From: Spirochaetales bacterium
GTDB lineage: Bacteria; Spirochaetota; Spirochaetia; Treponematales; Treponemataceae
Assembly (NCBI GenBank): GCA_030526505.1
Contig: JAUNCR010000006.1
Location: forward strand, 1-47,011
Direction: 5' to 3'
Length of the DNA: 47,011 bases
The notes beneath the pieces are model-generated. The model did not search any database. It was not told the DNA's origin and saw only the letters and a list, made by a program, of their open reading frames with translations. Within the stretch, counting starts at the first letter, position 1; every line of letters starts with the position of its first letter. Of the stretch, positions 14,944 through 21,593 are shown piece after piece. The translations under genes were made by a program, and so were the position numbers.

Positions 14944-15663
14944 ATGATCAGAAAGATTGTAAACATTGATGAAGAAAAATGTACTGGATGTGGACTTTGC
15001 GCTAATGCCTGCCACGAAAATGCAATTGTTATGGTTAATGGCAAAGCCAGATTGATTAAGGATGATTTTTGCGACGGATTTGGAGACTGTCTTCCAGTTT
15101 GTCCTGCAGGAGCCATTACAATAACAGAACGTGAAGCAGCAGCTTATGATGAAAAAGCCGTTGAAGAACGCAAGAAGCTTATTGAAATGGAACATCATCA
15201 TGAAGGCGGTTGTCCAGGAAGTAGAATCCGTATGATGAATCAGAATAATTCCGGACAAAAACCTGAAGTTCCAGCTGAAAGAGCCTGCGTTTCCCCAAAA
15301 TCTCAGCTCACAACCTGGCCGGTTCAAATCAAACTTTTGCCACCAGCAGCACCATTTTATGATGGAGCAAATCTTCTGATTGCTGCTGATTGTACTGCCT
15401 ATGCTTATGCAAATTTCCATCAAGAATTTATTCGTGGAAAAGTATGTTTGATTGGCTGTCCTAAACTAGATCAGATTGATTATACAGAAAAACTAACTCA
15501 GATTATTCAGAACAATAACATAAAAAGTGTTACAATAGTTCGTATGGAAGTGCCTTGCTGTGGCGGACTCCAATATGCAGCTGAAGAAGCCATTAAAAAC
15601 AGCGGGAAATTCCTTCCATGGCGTGTAGTCACAATTTCAATTGATGGAAAAATTTTAGAATAA
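14944..15663 (+). CDS. 4Fe-4S ferredoxin-type protein (FrdX-like, associated with hybrid cluster proteins)
   Basis: 239 residues. The first cluster motif CTGCGLCANACH and the second, CDGFGDCLPVCP, lie in the first 60 residues. The widened C-x5-C-x3-C of the second is typical of the ferredoxins found beside hcp. The rest (about 130-239) is a conserved domain with DCTAYAYANFH, GCPKLD and VPCCGGLQ, whose extra cysteines may bind metal. The ATG at 14944 is preceded by GGAG 10 nt upstream; an upstream TTG is less likely. Its promoter carries a dyad placed for activation by the divergent Crp/Fnr protein. The known family links it to electron transfer in NO/hydroxylamine detoxification. This role is inferred. 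Confidence 0.8.
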   Translation: MIRKIVNIDEEKCTGCGLCANACHENAIVMVNGKARLIKDDFCDGFGDCLPVCPAGAITITEREAAAYDEKAVEERKKLIEMEHHHEGGCPGSRIRMMNQNNSGQKPEVPAERACVSPKSQLTTWPVQIKLLPPAAPFYDGANLLIAADCTAYAYANFHQEFIRGKVCLIGCPKLDQIDYTEKLTQIIQNNNIKSVTIVRMEVPCCGGLQYAAEEAIKNSGKFLPWRVVTISIDGKILE

Positions 15664-15901
15664 AATGGTGCGACAATTTTGACTGTGGAAAAAGACTTTA
15701 ATTCAGAGCTTGATAAAATGAAATTCGATTAGCATTTTTATTTACATCAATAAGAATTTGCGTGGGTAACGTTTTTATTTTTGAAATTTGGGAGCATTAC
15801 CCAAACAAACAGAAATTGTCTTAAATAAGACTTTGTGTCGATAACGTTCTTGGTTCTAATCTTTTTACTTCAATTTTTTATGGGCTTTGTGGGGTGATGC
15901 T
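15664..15901. other. Intergenic region between ferredoxin and hipA (convergent)
   Basis: Contains a 20-odd codon open stretch ending VEKDFNSELDKMKFD-stop right after the ferredoxin (possibly a gene tail), a perfect small hairpin GTCTTA-AA-TAAGAC (15818-15831), and distant inverted arms TGGGTAA/TTACCCA. No clear T-run terminator for either gene was found. Confidence 0.25.
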
Positions 15902-17071
15902 TTAAGTCCGTAAATTATTTTTCTTCATTTTCTCTTCCAGTTCCGTACGAATCCCAAAAATCGTCTTAGGATTAATATTCAACTGTTCGGCAAGAAGCTT
16001 GAAATCATCATCACACACTTTATCCAGCTCATAATGAGAGCCGATTTTCATGGAAAGTTTACGAGTTAAGCCTGGATATTCAATTGTAGAAACGCAATCG
16101 TAAATTGGAGCAAGTCTTGCTTTGCCGTTTTTGTCATAAAGAATTGAATAGTTTTTTGAATGGGCATCGCAGTTTCCAATCAGATAGTTGAATAAAACCT
16201 GTGTGAGAAAATCACGCAAATCTAAAATTGGCATTACTGAATGGGCTTTTATCAATTCGTAAATGTCTTTTATTCCAGGTCCGCCATCTGCCTGATATTT
16301 TTGATCTGTCATAATTCCCAGTGCCTGACACATGTCTTCCTGATGGAGCCGTTTAATTTTTCCATTTTCAATAATTCTGTCATAACGCTGAACAATGTAA
16401 ACATCGCGACCGGCAATATTTTCTACCCAACAGTCTGGAGTTTTTATTCCGCATTTTTTTGCAAGCTGAATGCAGTTATATTCATTTTGTGCAAGGGTAG
16501 ATAAAGTTCCTTCTCGGGTTGGTTTTAAGATATGAGTTGAGGGCGCTCCGTTCAAAGGCAAATACCATTCACCATTGAAATAAGCAAGCGGTAATTTTTC
16601 CTGTGCTCCTGCTAAAGAAAGTCGGAGTTTATCTTCTGATTTTATAAAAGGCCGCTGCTGAATATTTTTTACATATTCTTCCAGTTTTGTTTTATCAATC
16701 TTTTCGTAATTTTTGCTGTTGATGTCGTATTCTGTTTTTAGATTTTCAGGATTAAAATCCTCGTTGGCAATTGTTATAAAACCTGCACATTCCTGACCAA
16801 GTGCTTCCAATAATTTTACTGTGCTTAATTCTGAAATATGAAGATAATCTGCAACTCTCTTACGGGTGAATTCTTCCGGGAGTAAACCTGAAAAAAACGG
16901 AATGCATTGTTTCTGAGTGAACTCTACATTACTCAAAGGGAGTGATAAAGAAATTGCAACGGAAGAAGAGTCTGCAAGATATTCATCACAATATTTGAAA
17001 ACAATTCCTCTGTCTTCCGTTGTACTGAGAGTTCCGCATTTTTTTATTCCAAAATAAACATTCAAAATCAT
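15902..17071 (-). CDS. hipA: HipA-family serine/threonine kinase toxin
   Basis: 389 residues. The N-terminal subdomain has the HipA-N features SLSLPLSNVEFTQKQ and PFFSGLLPEE. The kinase core includes RLSLAGAQEKLPL, the catalytic loop GNCDAHSKNYS (Asp, Asn) and the metal-binding YDCVSTIEYPG. Length and motifs look complete. In the known family HipA phosphorylates an aminoacyl-tRNA synthetase (GltX in E. coli) and causes growth arrest. It overlaps the upstream hipB by one base, so the two are translationally coupled. Nearby broken TA remnants (13747-14064) fit a variable region. Confidence 0.9.
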   Translation of the reverse strand: MILNVYFGIKKCGTLSTTEDRGIVFKYCDEYLADSSSVAISLSLPLSNVEFTQKQCIPFFSGLLPEEFTRKRVADYLHISELSTVKLLEALGQECAGFITIANEDFNPENLKTEYDINSKNYEKIDKTKLEEYVKNIQQRPFIKSEDKLRLSLAGAQEKLPLAYFNGEWYLPLNGAPSTHILKPTREGTLSTLAQNEYNCIQLAKKCGIKTPDCWVENIAGRDVYIVQRYDRIIENGKIKRLHQEDMCQALGIMTDQKYQADGGPGIKDIYELIKAHSVMPILDLRDFLTQVLFNYLIGNCDAHSKNYSILYDKNGKARLAPIYDCVSTIEYPGLTRKLSMKIGSHYELDKVCDDDFKLLAEQLNINPKTIFGIRTELEEKMKKNNLRT

Positions 17072-17289
17072 TATTCATCCTCGCGGTTTATAAGAGAAAT
17101 ATTAATTCCAAGCATCTGAAGGCATGACAGAACTTTTCCAATGTGGAGAGATTCTTTGCCGTTTTCCAGTTCAGAAAAAAAACGGTTTCCTACATTGCAC
17201 ATTGCGGCACATTCTGCCTGAGTAAGCCCTAATGATTTGCGGCGATTTTTTACAGCTTCTGAAATATCGGAAATTGATATTACGTTCAT
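17071..17289 (-). CDS. hipB: HipB-family antitoxin (Xre HTH)
   Basis: 72 residues, nearly all a helix-turn-helix of the Cro/Xre type: VKNRRKSLGLTQAECAAMCNVGNRFFSELENGKESLHIGKVL. That matches the HipB pattern of HTH followed by a short C-terminal strand (INISLIN). It neutralises HipA and represses the operon. Three copies of an operator lie upstream (17305-17418). No strong ribosome-binding site is seen before ATG 17289. Confidence 0.9.
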   Translation of the reverse strand: MNVISISDISEAVKNRRKSLGLTQAECAAMCNVGNRFFSELENGKESLHIGKVLSCLQMLGINISLINREDE

Positions 17290-17304
17290 AATTTTGATTA
17301 TATA

Positions 17305-17418
17305 TTACCGAACGGGAAAATTCCATATAAAAACGCTGGATTTTTAGATATTTTTACCGTTCGGGAATGTTTAGCCAGTTTCTATTGAAAGTATACTATT
17401 TTTTTTACCGAACGGGAA
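17305..17418 (-). promoter_or_regulatory. Three hipBA operator copies
   Basis: TTACCGAACGGGAA occurs at 17305-17318 and 17405-17418, and in the flipped-core version TTACCGTTCGGGAA at 17354-17367. The core CCG(AA/TT)CGG is a dyad. Spacing is 49 and 51 bp, close to five helical turns. This is typical of cooperative HipB operators, but with a core unlike the E. coli TATCC-N8-GGATA. The remaining gap to 17583 is AT-rich and shows nothing else. Confidence 0.65.
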
Positions 17419-17583
17419 TAAATTAGCTTTCTTTATTAACCATTCGTCAAAATTAACAGTTGCTTATCTTATCTATGCCTTTTAAGCATAATTTATCATA
17501 GAAATTAAGTTTTTGCTATTTCCTTTTACTGCTTTTATATTTTACTTGAAGCCTCACAAATCTTTTTTTATAAGAGGTGATTT

Positions 17584-18354
17584 ATGAAAAAAATAATTAA
17601 ACTTTTGGCTTCTGATCCTTCTTTCTGTGGTGAATCCGGAGGGCAGCCTCGTTATATGAATTCACCTGACATCAATACAGAAGATTTTCAGGCAGCCGTT
17701 GATTTTTTGAGTGTTCAGGAAAATGTTGATTCGGAAAAAATCGGAATCATTGGAATCTGTGGATGGGGTGGAATGGCAATTAATGCGGCAGGAATTGATA
17801 CCCGCGTAAAAGCAACTGCTGTTATGACAATGTATGACATGAGCCGTATTTCTGCAGATGGATATTTTGATGCAAATGACAACGAAGAGTCACGCTATGT
17901 GGCAAGAGTTGCAACAAACAAAGCCCGCACAGAATGTTTTGCCAAGAGTGAATATCCAACTCAGGGTGGGCTTCCAAACGAAAAACCTGCCGAAGAAGGA
18001 TTTTTCCAGCAATACTGGGATTATTACAAAACAGAAAGAGGCTATCATCCACGCTCACTTAATTCAAATATGGGATGGGCTGCAACTGCTAATACAAGCA
18101 TGATGAATACAAGACTTTTGCGTTATTCAAATGAAATCAGAAGTGCAGTTTTAATCGTTCACGGTGAAAAGGCTCACAGTCGCTATATGGGTGAAACAGC
18201 GTACAAGGACATGATTAAAGGTAACAAATATACATCAAACAAAGAGCTGATGATTATTCCAAATGCTACTCACTGTGATTTGTACGATGGCGGAAATGGA
18301 AATTACATTCCTTGGGAAAAGCTAGACAGTTTCTTTAAGACGAATTTGAAGTAG
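17584..18354 (+). CDS. Alpha/beta hydrolase (dienelactone-hydrolase-like), N-terminally shortened
   Basis: 256 residues with AGAGGTGA before ATG 17584. It contains the family blocks FCGESGGQPRY, a DF..AVDFLS helix, the nucleophile elbow GICGWGG with Cys (as in dienelactone hydrolases) and the catalytic His in NATHCDLYD. Full-length relatives have about 90 more residues before the ESGG block, including the oxyanion strand. Here MKKIIKLLA, which reads like a signal-peptide start, joins straight to that block. An internal in-frame deletion at about codon 9 is the simplest explanation. Activity is doubtful. Substrate unknown. Confidence 0.7.
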   Translation: MKKIIKLLASDPSFCGESGGQPRYMNSPDINTEDFQAAVDFLSVQENVDSEKIGIIGICGWGGMAINAAGIDTRVKATAVMTMYDMSRISADGYFDANDNEESRYVARVATNKARTECFAKSEYPTQGGLPNEKPAEEGFFQQYWDYYKTERGYHPRSLNSNMGWAATANTSMMNTRLLRYSNEIRSAVLIVHGEKAHSRYMGETAYKDMIKGNKYTSNKELMIIPNATHCDLYDGGNGNYIPWEKLDSFFKTNLK

Positions 18355-18379
18355 AAAATCGGCTTAGGGTATGGAGTGG

Positions 18380-18451
18380 TTGCCGAAGGCAAGTGCGAAG
18401 CACCGCGCGATAGCAAGCCACGGAACACCCGACCGGCAGATTGCTGCCGGT
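18380..18451 (+). repeat. String of small GC-rich hairpins after the hydrolase gene
   Basis: Consecutive perfect stem-loops: TTGCC-GAA-GGCAA (18380-18392), GTGC-GAA-GCAC (18393-18403) and ACCGGCAG-ATTG-CTGCCGGT (18432-18451). The GC content is far above the surroundings. It may be a repeat-element insertion or a structured RNA. A short open stretch after it (to 18574, ending KAEIVLSLLK) may be a gene tail. Confidence 0.45.
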
Positions 18452-18578
18452 AAGCCCCAAAACTGGAATTTTACAAGACTCGGAAAACTGGATATGAATG
18501 ATGCAAAAGAAATCAGAAAGTTTTTGAATGCAGGAAACGGGAAGGCTGAGATTGTGTTGAGTCTTTTGAAGTAAAAGT

Positions 18579-18632
18579 AAAAAACTGTGGTAGTTGGGAG
18601 CAGCATAGCGCTTAACTACCACAGTTTTTTTT
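18579..18632. terminator. Strong bidirectional terminator between hydrolase region and copA
   Basis: AACTGTGGTAGTT pairs with AACTACCACAGTT, flanked by an A-run on the left and eight T on the right. The stem with A/T extension is about 17 bp. It serves both convergent genes. Confidence 0.85.
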
Positions 18633-18837
18633 AACCAATAATCCCTTCGTATTCGTAACCCGCTTCAGTTACGGCAGCCTTTATAAGAGCTTCGTCAACT
18701 TCTTTTGAAGTGGTGATTGTTACGAGATTTTCTTCATGAGATGGAACTGCACTTTCGATTCCTTCGATTGCTTCAAGAGCCTTTTTTACATGACCCTCGC
18801 AGTGACCACACATCATTCCTTTTACTGTAATTTTCAT
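18631..18837 (-). CDS. copZ: CopZ-like copper chaperone from an internal in-frame start in copA
   Basis: ATG 18837 lies inside copA in the same frame, and AGGAG (18848-18844) is 6 nt upstream, an ideal ribosome-binding site. The product would be 68 residues beginning MKITVKGMMCGHC, precisely the start of free CopZ/HMA chaperones, with the usual length. It could be made both as a fusion and as a free chaperone. The other reading is a recent fusion of copA and copZ that kept the old signal. Both explain the sequence. Confidence 0.6.
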   Translation of the reverse strand: MKITVKGMMCGHCEGHVKKALEAIEGIESAVPSHEENLVTITTSKEVDEALIKAAVTEAGYEYEGIIG

Positions 18838-21180
18838 AGTTTTCTCCTGTATAGAATTAATTATTTTTTCCTGAAAATCTTTTTTGCTTTCAGGATTTTG
18901 CACTGAATGATTTTGGGTGTCTTTGTAAAGCCTTACAAAATTAAGTCGAAGGGCATTTGAAACGACACAGAAACTTGAAAGTCCCATGGCTGCTGCTCCA
19001 AACATAGGATTCAATGTCCATCCAAATAGTTTAATGAAACATCCTGCAGCCAGTGGAATTCCAATTGCATTGTAAATAAATGCCCAGAAAAGATTTTCAT
19101 GAATGTTTCTTATGGTAGCACGACTGAGTTTCACTGCATCGGTAACTTTCATCAGACTGTTTTTCATAAGGACAATTTCTGCAGCATCGATGGCGATATC
19201 GGTTCCATCCCCAATTGCAATACCTGTATCTGCCTGAGTAAGGGCTGGAGCATCGTTAATGCCGTCGCCTACCATAATGACTTTTCCTTTTTCCTGAAGT
19301 TTTTTAATGTTGTCGGCTTTGTCACCTGGCAGAACTTCTGAAATTATATTTTCAGTTTTTATTCCTGCCTGCTCCGCTATATAGGATGCAGTCTGCTTGT
19401 TGTCACCGGTAAGCATGAATACTTCAAGCCCCATGGATGTAAGTTCTGAAATTGCCAGCTTTGAATCCGATTTTATAGTGTCTGCAGCAAGGATGATTCC
19501 AAGGAAATCGTTTTCTGTAGCAAAGAATAATGGGGTTACTCCCTTTGGAACTGAACTTGAAGCAGCATCAATTTTTCCCTGAGTGATTTCCGGGCAATTG
19601 GACAAGATAAAATTTTTATTTCCGCCATAAGTCCAGATTCCGTTTACAAGTGCTTTTACACCTTTTCCGGAAACAGCTTCAAATTTTTCAGCAGGGTGAA
19701 TTTCAATTCCTTCTTTCTTTCCGTATTCCACAACCGCTTTTGCCAATGGATGTTCAGACTGATTTTCAAGAATGCAAGCAGCTTTAAGAAGTTCCTTTTC
19801 GCTGATATTTCCTTCAGGATTTATTCCAATGACATAAGGTTTTCCTTCTGTTATGGTACCGGTCTTATCAAGAACAACGAATTTTGCTTTTCCTGTCTGT
19901 TCCAGGCTTTCTGAAGTTTTAAAGAGAATGCCGTTTCTAGCCCCGGTTCCGTTTCCTACCATAATGGCAACAGGAGTAGCAAGTCCCAAAGCACAAGGGC
20001 AGCTGATTACCAGAACAGAAACTGCGCGGCTCAAAGCATATCCAGCAGACTGTCCTGTCAGAAGCCAGACTGTAAAAGTGATGAGTGCAATAGAAATAAC
20101 TGCGGGAACAAAAACTCCCGAAACTTTATCTGCAATTTTTGCGATAGGAGCTTTTGTTCCGGCCGATTCACTTACCATGCGGATAATTCCGGCAAGTGTA
20201 GTATCTTCTCCAACACGGGTTGCCTTGCAAACAAGGAATCCAGAAGTGTTTATGGTGCTGGCAGAAACCTGCTGGCCGGGATTTTTTTCAACGGGAATGC
20301 TTTCTCCTGTAAGGGCTGATTCATCTACAGCACTTTCACCTTCCAGGACAACACCGTCAACTGGAATATTGTCACCAGGTCTTACAACAAATTTATCTCC
20401 AACCTGAACCTTCTCTATTTCGACTTCGATTTCTTTTCCGTCTTTAAGAATGACTGCCGTTTTAGGAGCAAGTTTCATCAATGACTTCAAAGCATTTGTA
20501 GTTTTCCCTTTTGAATATGATTCCAGAGTTTTGCCAATAGTGATTAAAGTCAAAATGGTAGCCGCAGATTCAAAATAAAACTGATCCATGAAATACATAA
20601 CCTGCTCATGGTTACCATGCAATACAGAATCCGTCATGGCAAAAAGAGCATAAACACTGTAACCAAAAGATGCTGTAGCACCCAGGGCAACAAGGGTGTC
20701 CATATTTGGAGAACGGTGGAAAAGCCCCTTAAATCCGCTGATAAAAAATTTCTGGTTTATAACCATTATCAAGCCGGAAATTAAAAGTTCGTAAATTCCC
20801 ATGGCAACATGGTTTCCATTGAGGAAAGACGGAAGCGGCCAGTTCCAGAGCATATGTCCCATGGAAACATACATTAATGGAATAAGAAGAAGGACAGAGG
20901 CAACGAGCCTTTTTTTCATTTTAGGAGTTTCGGTGTCTTTTAAAGAATCCTCGGAATCAGCCTGAGAAGATTTTTTACCGGCATTTTTCAAGCTGGCACC
21001 ATAACCTGCATCGGTCACTGCCTGAATGATGTCCTGTGCACTTGCAGTGCCTTCCACTCCCATGGAATTTGTCAGGAGATTTACAGCGCAAGAGGTAACG
21101 CCTTCCACTGAATTAACGGCTTTTTCAACTCTTGCCACACAGGCCGCACAACTCATGCCTATAACATTATACTGTTCCAT
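18631..21180 (-). CDS. copA: Copper-exporting P1B-type ATPase with C-terminal CopZ domain
   Basis: 849 residues. The N-terminal HMA domain has GMSCAACVARV. The A domain has the TGES loop and the membrane motif is SCPCALG (CPC at about 393-395). DKTGT has its phosphorylated Asp at about 436, followed by SEHPLA in the N domain and GDGINDAPAL in the P domain. Residues about 782-849 form a second complete HMA domain with GMMCGHCEGHV, unusual at the C-terminus. An internal ATG with its own ribosome-binding site starts exactly there. It sits 19 nt after csoR in a copper-controlled operon. The reaction is ATP-driven Cu+ export across the inner membrane. All catalytic motifs are intact. Confidence 0.95.
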   Translation of the reverse strand: MEQYNVIGMSCAACVARVEKAVNSVEGVTSCAVNLLTNSMGVEGTASAQDIIQAVTDAGYGASLKNAGKKSSQADSEDSLKDTETPKMKKRLVASVLLLIPLMYVSMGHMLWNWPLPSFLNGNHVAMGIYELLISGLIMVINQKFFISGFKGLFHRSPNMDTLVALGATASFGYSVYALFAMTDSVLHGNHEQVMYFMDQFYFESAATILTLITIGKTLESYSKGKTTNALKSLMKLAPKTAVILKDGKEIEVEIEKVQVGDKFVVRPGDNIPVDGVVLEGESAVDESALTGESIPVEKNPGQQVSASTINTSGFLVCKATRVGEDTTLAGIIRMVSESAGTKAPIAKIADKVSGVFVPAVISIALITFTVWLLTGQSAGYALSRAVSVLVISCPCALGLATPVAIMVGNGTGARNGILFKTSESLEQTGKAKFVVLDKTGTITEGKPYVIGINPEGNISEKELLKAACILENQSEHPLAKAVVEYGKKEGIEIHPAEKFEAVSGKGVKALVNGIWTYGGNKNFILSNCPEITQGKIDAASSSVPKGVTPLFFATENDFLGIILAADTIKSDSKLAISELTSMGLEVFMLTGDNKQTASYIAEQAGIKTENIISEVLPGDKADNIKKLQEKGKVIMVGDGINDAPALTQADTGIAIGDGTDIAIDAAEIVLMKNSLMKVTDAVKLSRATIRNIHENLFWAFIYNAIGIPLAAGCFIKLFGWTLNPMFGAAAMGLSSFCVVSNALRLNFVRLYKDTQNHSVQNPESKKDFQEKIINSIQEKTMKITVKGMMCGHCEGHVKKALEAIEGIESAVPSHEENLVTITTSKEVDEALIKAAVTEAGYEYEGIIG

Positions 21181-21199
21181 AATTTGCAGCCCCCCTTTT

Positions 21200-21514
21200 C
21201 TATCTCATCATTTTCTGAAGTGTGTTCAACAGTTCATCAATGATTTCGTCATTTCCTTTTCTGATGTTTTCTGCAACGCAGGTTTTCATGTGATTTGCAA
21301 GGAGGACTTTGTTAAAACTGTTCAAAGCTGAATTGACGGCAGAAACCTGAATAAGGATGTCCGTACAGTAGGCGTCATTTTCCAGCATATTTTCAATGCC
21401 GCGAACCTGCCCTTCTATGCGTTTCAGCCGGTTCATTAAATCTTTATACTCTTTATCATCCCGTTCTTTATGCTTTCCAGAACAAAAAGGACAATTTTCT
21501 TTTGTTTCTTTCAC
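21200..21514 (-). CDS. csoR: CsoR-family copper-sensing repressor
   Basis: 104 residues, beginning at GTG 21514. The CsoR/RcnR helical core is clear: LMNRLKRIEGQVRGIENMLE, then the Cu+ ligands Cys (DAYCTDIL), His and Cys (ANHMKTCV), the C-H-C set of CsoR rather than RcnR. An N-terminal extension has two more Cys and a His (CPFCSGKH). It precedes copA by 19 nt. The promoter carries the typical ATACCC/GGGTAT operator between -35 and -10, and transcription would begin at about the GTG, so the messenger may be leaderless. Cu+ binding would release the DNA. Confidence 0.92.
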   Translation of the reverse strand: MKETKENCPFCSGKHKERDDKEYKDLMNRLKRIEGQVRGIENMLENDAYCTDILIQVSAVNSALNSFNKVLLANHMKTCVAENIRKGNDEIIDELLNTLQKMMR

Positions 21515-21521
21515 AATATTT

Positions 21522-21551
21522 AATATACCCCTATAGGGTATACCAAGTCAA
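21522..21551 (-). promoter_or_regulatory. csoR-copA promoter with CsoR operator
   Basis: On the minus strand TTGACT (21551-21546) and TATATT (21527-21522) are spaced by 18 bp. The operator TATACCCCTATAGGGTATA (21524-21542) lies in the spacer and overlaps the -10, ideal for repression. The expected start site is within a base or two of the GTG codon. Confidence 0.75.
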
Positions 21552-21593
21552 GAAAATCATCCTTTGGGGCGATCCAGAAATCAAAAGCTATCT

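Noticed and set aside
18371-18574. 67-codon plus-strand frame after the hydrolase
   Set aside because: Its first half is the hairpin string; only the last about 30 codons look coding, too little to call a gene.
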